From Betaproteobacteria bacterium (GTDB lineage: Bacteria; Pseudomonadota; Gammaproteobacteria; Burkholderiales; Rhodocyclaceae), in assembly GCA_028868235.1 (NCBI GenBank), contig JAGWUW010000179.1, forward strand, positions 1 to 5,919: a stretch of DNA of 5,919 nt. Reading direction: 5' to 3'. Below are positions 1 through 5,516 of this stretch, piece by piece. Below the pieces are notes generated by a model. The model made no database searches. It was not told the origin of the DNA and saw nothing but the letters and a program-made list of their open reading frames with translations. Within the stretch, counting starts at the first letter, position 1; every line of letters begins with the position of its first letter. The position numbers and the translations under genes were made by a program.

Positions 1-612
1 TGAGCCAAGGGAAATCTTGGACTGTTGGCCTGCTGCAGCTTCAGACTGCCAGTAAACCTGAACACCGGAGCCGCCCCAGGGCGTGGTTTCATCTTTGGGG
101 AAGATCATGCTGTTACCAGCAATCTCGACGTTGGCGGTGCGCGGAATCAGGGATTCTTCGCCGAGCGCCAGGCGCCAGATTTCACGGCTGAATTCGGGCG
201 GGATGGCGAAGCCGCCATCGGCGCCGGCCGATTCGTTGGAGTAGGTCGTCGGCGCAGCGGCACCGATACCCAGACGCGGGTCTAGACCCTTGCCGATGCC
301 GGCCATGCCGACGGCACGGAAGAACTCGCCAGCGTGCTTGAAGCCGCGCTTGTCGTCCTTCTCGGCATTGTCTTCGACGGACACCATGCTGGTCGGCTTG
401 ATGTTGAATGTGTCAGCCTGTTGTTCGGCCAGGAACTCTTCGGCTTCGATCTGGCGATTGACGCCTTCGATCTGGGCCTTGAGGCTGTCGAACTGGGTGG
501 CTTCTTCAGCCGTGAAGTCACGACCGGCGGTGACTGCCACGTCAGACAGGGCAGCAGCTTGCTGGACGAGGCCAGCCTTGCGGGCTTTCAGCTCGCGGAT
601 TTTCTTGCTCAT
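1..612 (-). CDS. HK97-fold phage major capsid protein, N-terminal 204 residues (cut by the window edge)
   Basis: This is the shell-forming protein of an HK97-like head. The frame reads from ATG at 612-610 and is still open at base 1, so about half of a usual 380-430 residue capsid protein is present. Residues 1 to about 85 are charged and helical, rich in Lys, Glu and Gln, and look like the coiled-coil delta (scaffold) domain that the head protease removes in this family. Residues 130-146 (GADGGFAIPPEFSREIW) match the typical start of the mature HK97 fold: a Gly-rich turn, then a hydrophobic-Pro-Pro-Glu motif. Residues 176-204 (ETTPWGG, then VYWQSEAAAG) resemble the conserved stretch leading into the E-loop and spine-helix region. 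A GGAG ribosome-binding site lies 9 bases before the ATG. The gene follows the protease gene, as is usual, but is separated from it by a terminator-like hairpin. The cleavage site itself cannot be fixed from sequence alone. Confidence 0.93.
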   Translation of the reverse strand, partial: MSKKIRELKARKAGLVQQAAALSDVAVTAGRDFTAEEATQFDSLKAQIEGVNRQIEAEEFLAEQQADTFNIKPTSMVSVEDNAEKDDKRGFKHAGEFFRAVGMAGIGKGLDPRLGIGAAAPTTYSNESAGADGGFAIPPEFSREIWRLALGEESLIPRTANVEIAGNSMIFPKDETTPWGGSGVQVYWQSEAAAGQQSKISLGS

Positions 613-630
613 TTGGGTGGGCTCCAAAGT

Positions 631-651
631 AAAAAGCCCGCTTTCGCGGGC
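631..651 (-). terminator. Intrinsic terminator between protease and capsid genes
   Basis: Read on the minus strand, a perfect 6-bp GC stem (GCCCGC/GCGGGC, bases 651-646 and 641-636) encloses a GAAA tetraloop and is followed at once by five T residues (635-631). A C-GAAA-G closure is a very stable GNRA loop, and stem plus T-run is the standard form of a rho-independent terminator. On the plus strand the hairpin is preceded by A residues and has no T-run after it, so it points only along the phage operon. It lies in the 104-base gap (613-716) that separates the two genes. The rest of the gap (652-716) is very GC-rich, carries a 9-base direct repeat (672-680 and 692-700) and a 10-base palindrome (699-708), and shows no promoter that I can recognise. 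Only 18 bases separate the T-run from the capsid ATG, and they hold the capsid ribosome-binding site. Confidence 0.72.
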
Positions 652-716
652 GACAGGTCACTTACACGCCGGCCGACGGGCCGTTGCCGCTGCCGACGGG
701 CAGCTGCCGGGCCGTG

Positions 717-1640
717 TCAGCCCAAAAGGGATAGGTCGCGCTGGGCGATGGCGGCACGGTTGGCGCCGGCCGGGCGCTGGGCGCGCAGGTCTTTTTGCAT
801 CTTCTTGACGACGTCGTCGAAGGTCATCACGCCATCGACCATGCCGGCCGCCTGGGCGGCTTCGGCACCGAGGCAGCGGCCCTGCCCCATGTCGTCGCGC
901 ACCTGGGCGATGCCGACACCACGACCTTTCGACACGCCTTTGGTGAATGCGGCGTAGTAGTCGTCGACGCGGGACTGCATGAAGGCTTGAGCTTCTTCAT
1001 CCAGCGGCTTGTAGGGGTTGCCTTCGACCTTGAACTTGCCGGCCGAGATGAGCGTCGGCTTGACACCTTCGGCAGCCAGTTGCTCGCTGTAGTCGAAGTG
1101 AGCCTGCCAGACGCCGATGCTGCCTACTTCGCCACCCGGGGTGACGTAGAGTTCTCTGCAACTGGCCCCGATCCAGTAGGCCGCCGAGGCGGCCAGGCTG
1201 TTGGCCAGGCCGATGACTGGCTTTTGACCGCGGGCGGCCAGGATCTCTTCAGCCAGCTCGCCGGTGCCATAGACCGATCCGCCCGGGCTGTCGATGTCGA
1301 TGAGGATGGCGCCGATAGACGGATCGGCCATCATCTCGCGGAATGACTGGGCGAATTGCTGGGTGCTGGTACCGCCACAGAACTCGGTAACCATGTTGGC
1401 CCGCTGGATGATGCTGCCGTACAGCGGCAGGACGCCAATACTGGTATTGGCGGCCATTTGCTGGGCTCGCTCGCGGCGGGCTTCGAAGGCCGATTTCTGA
1501 GGACCAACGTCGTCGTCTTCCAGCGCTACCGGCGCACCCATTGCCCAGCGGTGCAGCATGGCCGAGGCGGCGTTAAGCCGTTCTGGCATCATCGCCCAGG
1601 GCGTGGCCATGAATTCGGAAATCAGGATATGGCGTTTCAT
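717..1640 (-). CDS. S49-family head maturation protease (SppA/ClpP-like prohead protease)
   Basis: A 307-residue serine peptidase of the S49 (signal peptide peptidase A) family, of the kind phages encode between portal and capsid. Its expected job is to cut the capsid delta domain and other internal head proteins during maturation. The N-terminus (residues 14-35, with PWAMMPERLNA) is typical of phage S49 proteins. Residues 69-75 (GVLPLYG) form the first core strand, and IDIDSPGG (114-121) is the conserved oxyanion-side motif. The expected nucleophile is Ser152 in LAASAAYW, matching AASGGY of SppA, and the expected general base is Lys204 in GKFKVEGNPY. EVGSIGVWQ (171-179) is the usual strand after the active site. 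All core motifs are present, so the enzyme looks intact. There is no signal peptide, as expected for a cytoplasmic assembly enzyme. The start overlaps the portal stop as ATGA, with GGGGAAG 5 bases ahead of it. The C-terminus (RAAIAQRDLSLLG) is a normal short basic tail. Confidence 0.94.
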   Translation of the reverse strand: MKRHILISEFMATPWAMMPERLNAASAMLHRWAMGAPVALEDDDVGPQKSAFEARRERAQQMAANTSIGVLPLYGSIIQRANMVTEFCGGTSTQQFAQSFREMMADPSIGAILIDIDSPGGSVYGTGELAEEILAARGQKPVIGLANSLAASAAYWIGASCRELYVTPGGEVGSIGVWQAHFDYSEQLAAEGVKPTLISAGKFKVEGNPYKPLDEEAQAFMQSRVDDYYAAFTKGVSKGRGVGIAQVRDDMGQGRCLGAEAAQAAGMVDGVMTFDDVVKKMQKDLRAQRPAGANRAAIAQRDLSLLG

Positions 1641-3094
1641 GCTTGCTTCCCCAGCGCGATGAGTGAGGCCGTCAGGTTCTCGACGGTGTATGTTTCGTTG
1701 TCCCAGGGCAACTTGGCCCAGGCTTGAGCAGCTTCAAGCGGCACGGCCAGGGCTTCGGATACCAGATCGGGATCGAGCCGCATGTCCTTCACTGCCCGAC
1801 GCGCCAGCCGCGCGGCATTGGTTTCAAGCAAGGCCTGCAGCCGACGAGCAGCTTCTTCGCCTTCCGGCTTTTCATCTGCTTCCTGTTCGGGCGGCTCAGC
1901 TTCTTCAAGGTCTTCGGCCTGATCGGCTGCATCCGATTCTTCAACCATGTTGAGTGGTCGGAGCGGTTCGTCGAGGCCATCGAGCGGTTCCATGCCCTCT
2001 TCTTCCCGCGCTTCGTTGCGGGTCAGCCAGCCGTCTTGGATGCCCTTGCCGTAATTGCTGTAGCGCGTCGAGCTGTCGCCGCGCAACAGCTTCTTGAAGT
2101 TGAACTCGGACTCGAGGCCTTCATCGTCAAACAGCAGCACATCGTCGATGCCGGCTTCGAATGTTTCAGCCCAGATCAGCAGGGAGTCAGTGACGTATTC
2201 CTGTCCCTGGTGCTCGATGTTGTTGTTGGTCGACCGCTCGAGGTCGGCCAGCTTATGCGGCGGTACGCCAAACCAGCGGGCAATCTCGCTGATCTGGAAT
2301 TTGCGCGTCTCGAGGAACTGGCTGTCGCGGTTGTTGATACCAATCTCGTGATATTGCATACCCTGGTCGAGCACCATCATCTTGCCGCGATTGGCGGATG
2401 TCTGTGCATCCTGAATCGAGTCGCGGAATTTGCGGCGCGCTTCCTTGTCGGCGAACTTGCCAGGCACTTCGATCCAGCCACCGGTCGGCTTGGCGTCATT
2501 GGCGAAGAACCGGGCGCCGTATTCCTGTGCCGCGAGCCCCATGCCCATCGACTGGCGGGCGGCTTCGATGACCGAAATACCCAGGATGCCGTCGGATGAC
2601 AGGCCGCGCAGGTGAAACATCTGCCCGCGCGGGATCGGGCGCTCATTGCCGTTGGGCTCCTTGTACAGGTAGCGGTAGTCTCCGCTATCAAGCAGCTCGA
2701 CGCGAACACGGTCAGGATGGCGCGGCAGCAGTTGAACGACTTCGCCATTGCGGTTATCGAGGATCTCGTTGAAGAAGTTGCCGCGATAGAGCAAATGGGT
2801 CATACCCATGCGCCGCCATTCGAATCCGTTTTGCCACGGGTTCGGCTTTTTCCAGAGATCGTAGAGCCAGTGCGTCTTGACCCGCTGGTTGGTGCCAACC
2901 TTCTTGAGGTCAAGCGGCAGCATGGCCAGGTGGCCGGACAACAGCGACACGGCCCGGTAGACAGCGGACAATTGCTGGGCTGTATCGGTATTGACCTGGA
3001 CGCCGGAAAAGCTGCGGCCACCGATCGGCTGAAACCAGAAGTCGCCCCAGGGCGAGCGGTCTTCGCTGGCGGCTTGGATTTTACTCAGGAACAT
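1637..3094 (-). CDS. HK97-type phage portal protein
   Basis: A 485-residue portal protein (Phage_portal family, HK97 type), which forms the dodecameric ring at one head vertex through which DNA is packaged and the tail attaches. Family signs in order: TAQQLSAVYRAVSLLSGHLAMLPL (from about residue 38, split here from its flanks), LYRGNFFNEI (102-111), LPRHPDRVRV (123-132), IPRGQMFHLRG (154-164) with GILGISVIEAAR (169-180), FFANDAKPTGG (197-206), FQISEIARWFGVPPHKL (266-282), and GQEYVTDSLLIWAE (297-310). The region 350-372 (GWLTRNEAREEEGMEPLDG) is the usual clip/stem end motif. Residues 385-414 are strongly acidic (16 Asp/Glu in 30) and are followed by a helical tail to 485. That makes the C-terminus longer than the core family needs. 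A GAGGA ribosome-binding site lies 5 bases before the ATG, and the start overlaps the upstream small membrane-protein gene by 14 bases. The stop overlaps the protease start. Confidence 0.95.
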   Translation of the reverse strand: MFLSKIQAASEDRSPWGDFWFQPIGGRSFSGVQVNTDTAQQLSAVYRAVSLLSGHLAMLPLDLKKVGTNQRVKTHWLYDLWKKPNPWQNGFEWRRMGMTHLLYRGNFFNEILDNRNGEVVQLLPRHPDRVRVELLDSGDYRYLYKEPNGNERPIPRGQMFHLRGLSSDGILGISVIEAARQSMGMGLAAQEYGARFFANDAKPTGGWIEVPGKFADKEARRKFRDSIQDAQTSANRGKMMVLDQGMQYHEIGINNRDSQFLETRKFQISEIARWFGVPPHKLADLERSTNNNIEHQGQEYVTDSLLIWAETFEAGIDDVLLFDDEGLESEFNFKKLLRGDSSTRYSNYGKGIQDGWLTRNEAREEEGMEPLDGLDEPLRPLNMVEESDAADQAEDLEEAEPPEQEADEKPEGEEAARRLQALLETNAARLARRAVKDMRLDPDLVSEALAVPLEAAQAWAKLPWDNETYTVENLTASLIALGKQA

Positions 3095-3278
3095 CGGTTT
3101 CCTCGGCTACAGTCGGGCGCGGCATGAAGATGCCACCCAGGCGAACGACACAGGCGGTGATCATGAGCAGCAGCAGGCCGCCGCCGATCAGGCCGAGCGC
3201 GATGTCGTAAAGCAGACCGCCGACCAGCGCCATCAGCCAACCGATCAGCAGGGCGGCATTGAATATGCGCAGGTTCAT
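3081..3278 (-). CDS. Small two-pass membrane protein, unknown role
   Basis: A 65-residue protein with two hydrophobic segments at about residues 5-23 and 28-46, joined by a very short turn containing Asp25. A polar, acidic C-terminal tail follows (VAEETDVPE). I chose ATG 3278 as the start, 5 bases after the upstream stop. A TTG at 3293 would add five residues, but neither start has a clear ribosome-binding site, so reinitiation after the upstream stop seems likely. The gene ends 14 bases inside the portal gene. Two helices with a short polar turn and a charged tail recall class II holins, but holins normally sit beside an endolysin gene, which is not visible here. A short membrane protein of unknown role next to the portal is the safer call. 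That it is a real gene is supported by its exact fit between two neighbours and its coherent membrane topology. Confidence 0.72.
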   Translation of the reverse strand: MNLRIFNAALLIGWLMALVGGLLYDIALGLIGGGLLLLMITACVVRLGGIFMPRPTVAEETDVPE

Positions 3279-3283
3279 GGCGG

Positions 3284-3598
3284 TCAGCGACAATTGAGCG
3301 TGGCGACCATGGTCAGCACGCGTTGCGGGTTGTTGGTGGGCGCGACGACTTCGATGTCGTAATCCGCGCCCTGCGTCCTGCCCTTGACGGGCACCAGCAC
3401 CTTTTTGTTGTCAGCGCTGATCTGGGCAATCCCGTTGAGCAGGCTGGCCGGCGTTTTGTCCTTACCGGCCGATCCATTGGCCAGGGTGACCGTGACCGTG
3501 ATCGTGCCGCTCAGGATTTCACCGGCTGCCAGGCCGTTGGTGAAATCGAAGGTCAGAACATCCTTGGCACGCGGGCCGATCGGCGTATCAAAGTTCAT
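3284..3598 (-). CDS. Small beta-rich phage structural protein, possible fibre-tail adaptor
   Basis: About 104 residues starting at MNFDTPIGPRAKD. The pattern is that of a small immunoglobulin-like beta sandwich: DVLTFDFTNGLAAGEILSG (residues 13-31), alternating-strand GTITVTVTLANG (31-42), then KKVLVPVKGRTQGADYDIEV (from about 63, with the Gly-x-x-Tyr-x-(Ile/Val) turn) and RVLTMVATLNC near the end. The order 'F-F...L..GE.I....' followed by 'G..Y.(I/V)...' and a final 'R.L...A.L' is what I associate with phage fibre-tail adaptor proteins. I recall this from family patterns and have not searched for it. The frame continues 90 bases further upstream to 3688, but that stretch runs through the C-terminal codons of the preceding gene and reads as non-protein-like Ser/Arg/Trp-rich sequence. 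ATG 3598 overlaps the upstream stop by 11 bases and has only a weak ribosome-binding site, suggesting coupled translation. Confidence 0.72.
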   Translation of the reverse strand: MNFDTPIGPRAKDVLTFDFTNGLAAGEILSGTITVTVTLANGSAGKDKTPASLLNGIAQISADNKKVLVPVKGRTQGADYDIEVVAPTNNPQRVLTMVATLNCR

Positions 3599-5150
3599 AT
3601 GTGACGGTCCGGTTGATTTCAGGATGCGCGACCAGGAACGACAAGGCCGGGCAATCCACGGTGAGATTGATATCCGGCATGAAGACATGCCGCAGCGATT
3701 TCATCTCGGTGCCATTGAGATACCCCGCAGCCGACGCCTGGGCAACGGCAACGCCCGAGAGCGGGACGGCAACGGCAAGACTGCCAGCAGCGATGACTTG
3801 CGCCAGCGCGGCGCCAGTCAAGGTGACTGTGATGGCTAGGTTGCCACTGGCCGCCGCCGACGATACCGCCGCGCCTGCCAACTGCGTACCACTGCCAAGG
3901 TTGCCCGAAGCCGATGCGACAGCCTGGGCGTTACCCGCCAACGGAATCGCTATCGACAGCGCCCCGGCTGCCTGTGCTTGAGCCTGCGCATTACCGGCCA
4001 ATGAACTGCTGTTGCCCGGATTCAGATTGCCACTGGCCGATGCCTGCGCAACCGCTGCGCCGGATAGTGCAAACTGGATCGAGAGCGAACCAAGCGCAGA
4101 CGCTTGCGCTACTGCCCCGCCAGCCAGCGGAAATGCCGAACTGAGCGCACCAGATGCAATCGTTTGCGCAAGAGCCGCGCCGGATAGCGATAGACCAACC
4201 GACAGCGAACCGCTGGCACTGGCTACCGCAGCAGCCGCGCCAGAGAGCGGGATGGCCGCCGATAATTGCCCGGCAGCAGTCGAAACGCCAACCGCCGCAC
4301 CGGCAAGCGGCACAGCAACGGCGAGGCTACCCGACGCCGAAGCAATGGCGACAGCATCGCCGGATAGCGTAACGCCACCACCAGCCGCAGCAGCCTTCAT
4401 CAACGCGATGTTTTGCGTCGGTGCCCTGAACACCTGCCAAGGGTTATCAGAAACCGCCTTGGCTTCAGCCTCAGACAGCAATCTATCCCATACCACGACC
4501 AGATAAACCGGGTCATCACATGGATAAGTCGTCGTCGCATCGTCGGCGATGTTGCCGATGCGTAGCTTTTGCGTGCCCGCTGTAAATGTTGAAGTTCGTG
4601 TACTTGTCGATAGCGTTTGCTTAACGCCATCGCGGAAAATGAAACCGTTTGACGGCCCGTTCCCGGCAACCCAACAGTGCGTTTTGCCGTCGATCTGGCT
4701 CGCCGCATGAACCCCGCCAGAAGCCCCGCTGTAGGTCGTCAGGACTACGGTTCCAGCAGAAGCGCCAAGAGAGTCAAGGCCGACTGAGTTAAATACAAAA
4801 TCGGTCTGCGTAAATGCGCCGGAGCCGACTCGTTGCGAAAACGGCACTTTCATCGTCGCTACCGAAGTCGGCGCGGCGACAACGAGAACCGTTGCGCCTG
4901 CGTTCTGCGTGATGATCTGGTTTGTGCCGAAATCTACCCCGGCATTTGCGGACCTAGACCATTTTCGCGCAACACCTTCATCACCAATCGGCGAACTGTT
5001 GTACGCTGTTTCGGCACTGGCGGTAAGCTGCTTTGCCCCGCCGATCAGAACACGCGGAGAAGACGGCAACCAGGCGTAAGCGCCTCGTGTGATCGGGTTT
5101 CCTCTGTCGAGTAGCGCCCCGACTTGTGGCTGTTGGTATCGAGCGCCCAT
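3588..5150 (-). CDS. LamG/concanavalin-like phage protein with eleven 20-residue repeats
   Basis: A 520-residue, probably virion-surface or tail-associated protein in three parts. Residues 1 to about 250 look like a LamG/concanavalin A-like jelly-roll: strands around 87-93 (TVLVVAA) and 113-122, THCWVAGNGPSNGFIFRDGVK (157-177, split by a loop; the usual 'strand, loop, x-DG' hairpin), KLRIGN (195-200), and VYLVVVWDRLLSEAEAKAV (215-233) followed by DNPWQVFRAP (235-244). Phage LamG-like proteins often end with such an NPWQ-F motif. Residues 262-482 are eleven tandem repeats of about 20 residues rich in Ala, Gly, Ser and Leu. Residues 483-520 form a non-repeat tail with two beta-like stretches. 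LamG folds commonly bind sugars or proteins, so a role in host-surface contact is possible but inferred. AAGGGG overlaps the previous stop and lies 5 bases before the ATG. No signal peptide or catalytic motif is seen. Confidence 0.82.
   Translation of the reverse strand: MGARYQQPQVGALLDRGNPITRGAYAWLPSSPRVLIGGAKQLTASAETAYNSSPIGDEGVARKWSRSANAGVDFGTNQIITQNAGATVLVVAAPTSVATMKVPFSQRVGSGAFTQTDFVFNSVGLDSLGASAGTVVLTTYSGASGGVHAASQIDGKTHCWVAGNGPSNGFIFRDGVKQTLSTSTRTSTFTAGTQKLRIGNIADDATTTYPCDDPVYLVVVWDRLLSEAEAKAVSDNPWQVFRAPTQNIALMKAAAAGGGVTLSGDAVAIASASGSLAVAVPLAGAAVGVSTAAGQLSAAIPLSGAAAAVASASGSLSVGLSLSGAALAQTIASGALSSAFPLAGGAVAQASALGSLSIQFALSGAAVAQASASGNLNPGNSSSLAGNAQAQAQAAGALSIAIPLAGNAQAVASASGNLGSGTQLAGAAVSSAAASGNLAITVTLTGAALAQVIAAGSLAVAVPLSGVAVAQASAAGYLNGTEMKSLRHVFMPDINLTVDCPALSFLVAHPEINRTVTYEL
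3705..4367 (-). repeat. Eleven in-frame tandem repeats of about 60 bp (20 residues each)
   Basis: This stretch encodes residues 262-482 of the LamG-repeat protein. The repeat unit starts at a Leu and follows L-(S/A)-G-x-A-x-A-x-A-x-A-(S/A)-G-x-L-x-x-x-x-P. Leu1, Gly3, Ala5, Gly13 and Leu15 are nearly invariant. By eye the units begin at residues 262, 282, 302, 322, 342, 362, 384, 404, 424, 444 and 464. Nine of the first ten are exactly 20 residues long, the sixth has 22 (extra Ser/Asn), and the last is 19. The DNA copies differ at many positions while the protein pattern holds, so the array is old or under protein-level selection and not a fresh expansion. Small residues at alternate positions suggest tightly packed beta strands, possibly a solenoid or a fibrous trimer. 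Confidence 0.88.
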
Positions 5151-5159
5151 TGCAGCCCC

Positions 5160-5516
5160 TTAGATCGTCGTCAGTTCTTGGCCGTAAGCCTCCACCGTGA
5201 TTGCGTTCGTTGCGCCATTGGTGATCGTGATATTGACGAACATCGCGCCAGGCGGAATCTCGCAGACGATGTCATTCACGCTATTGGCTACCGTGTCGCC
5301 GGTAGCGGTATAGAGCTTGCGCTTAACGCCGGTGGCTTCGCCGACGTAGAACGTCACCGTCGGGACGGTAGTCGGTGCCGATGCGCCATTGGTCAGCTTG
5401 ACGGTGGCAAGGCCACCATAAGCGGTACTCATGTTCCATTCGGTAGCATTGGCCGATGCTGCTGCGGCGAGCGATTGCGACGTTAAGAGCGTCTTTGCAG
5501 TTTTCGTGGCGGCCAT
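5160..5516 (-). CDS. Small beta-rich phage protein, unknown role
   Basis: A 118-residue protein. After a Ser/Thr/Ala-rich start (residues 1-25) it shows a beta-sandwich-like pattern: GGLATVKLTNGASAP (34-48), VPTVTFYVGE (51-60), KRKLYTATGD (65-74), then DIVCEIPPGAMFVNITITNG (82-101) and AITVEAYGQEL (105-115). The 'IPPGA.FV.I.ITNGA' turn and the paired KLTNGA/ITITNGA strands are typical of small phage virion proteins whose exact job is unassigned. I recognise the style and cannot name a specific family. The ATG overlaps the upstream stop by one base (TAATG), with GGAAG 9 bases ahead, and its TAA sits 9 bases before the LamG-repeat gene. That spacing suggests the two are made together. It could be a small decoration or adaptor protein. 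Confidence 0.7.
   Translation of the reverse strand: MAATKTAKTLLTSQSLAAAASANATEWNMSTAYGGLATVKLTNGASAPTTVPTVTFYVGEATGVKRKLYTATGDTVANSVNDIVCEIPPGAMFVNITITNGATNAITVEAYGQELTTI

Noticed and set aside
672..708. A 9-base direct repeat and 10-base palindrome as an operator or attachment site
   Set aside because: They are short, very GC-rich and without any integrase, repressor or promoter context, so chance is likely.
662..719. A +1-frame extension of the protease ending in QLPVGSGNGPSAGV before a TAA
   Set aside because: The zero-frame protease ends with a normal family-like C-terminus, and no slippery heptamer stands in the correct frame at the stop. The extension is probably chance in GC-rich DNA.
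1724..2599. A 291-codon plus-strand open frame opposite the portal gene, with others at 334-957 and 795-1346
   Set aside because: They lie antisense to clearly recognised portal, protease and capsid genes, their translations show no family motifs, and long antisense frames are common in GC-rich coding DNA.
3279..3293. TTG start for the small membrane protein at 3293
   Set aside because: It has no ribosome-binding site, and the ATG at 3278 lies 5 bases after the upstream stop, a better coupling distance. It cannot be excluded.
3599..3688. N-terminal extension of the adaptor-like gene to an ATG at 3688
   Set aside because: The extra 30 residues are Ser/Arg/Trp-rich and overlap the conserved tail of the upstream gene; ATG 3598 fits the operon spacing better.
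3705..4367. Repeat array as a CRISPR or non-coding satellite
   Set aside because: The units are contiguous, in frame, diverged in DNA but conserved in protein pattern, and have no unique spacers.
4012..4506. A 164-codon plus-strand frame with a repeating Ala/Pro/Ser/Asp pattern
   Set aside because: It is the antisense reading of the 60-bp coding repeats, so it inherits periodicity from the real gene.
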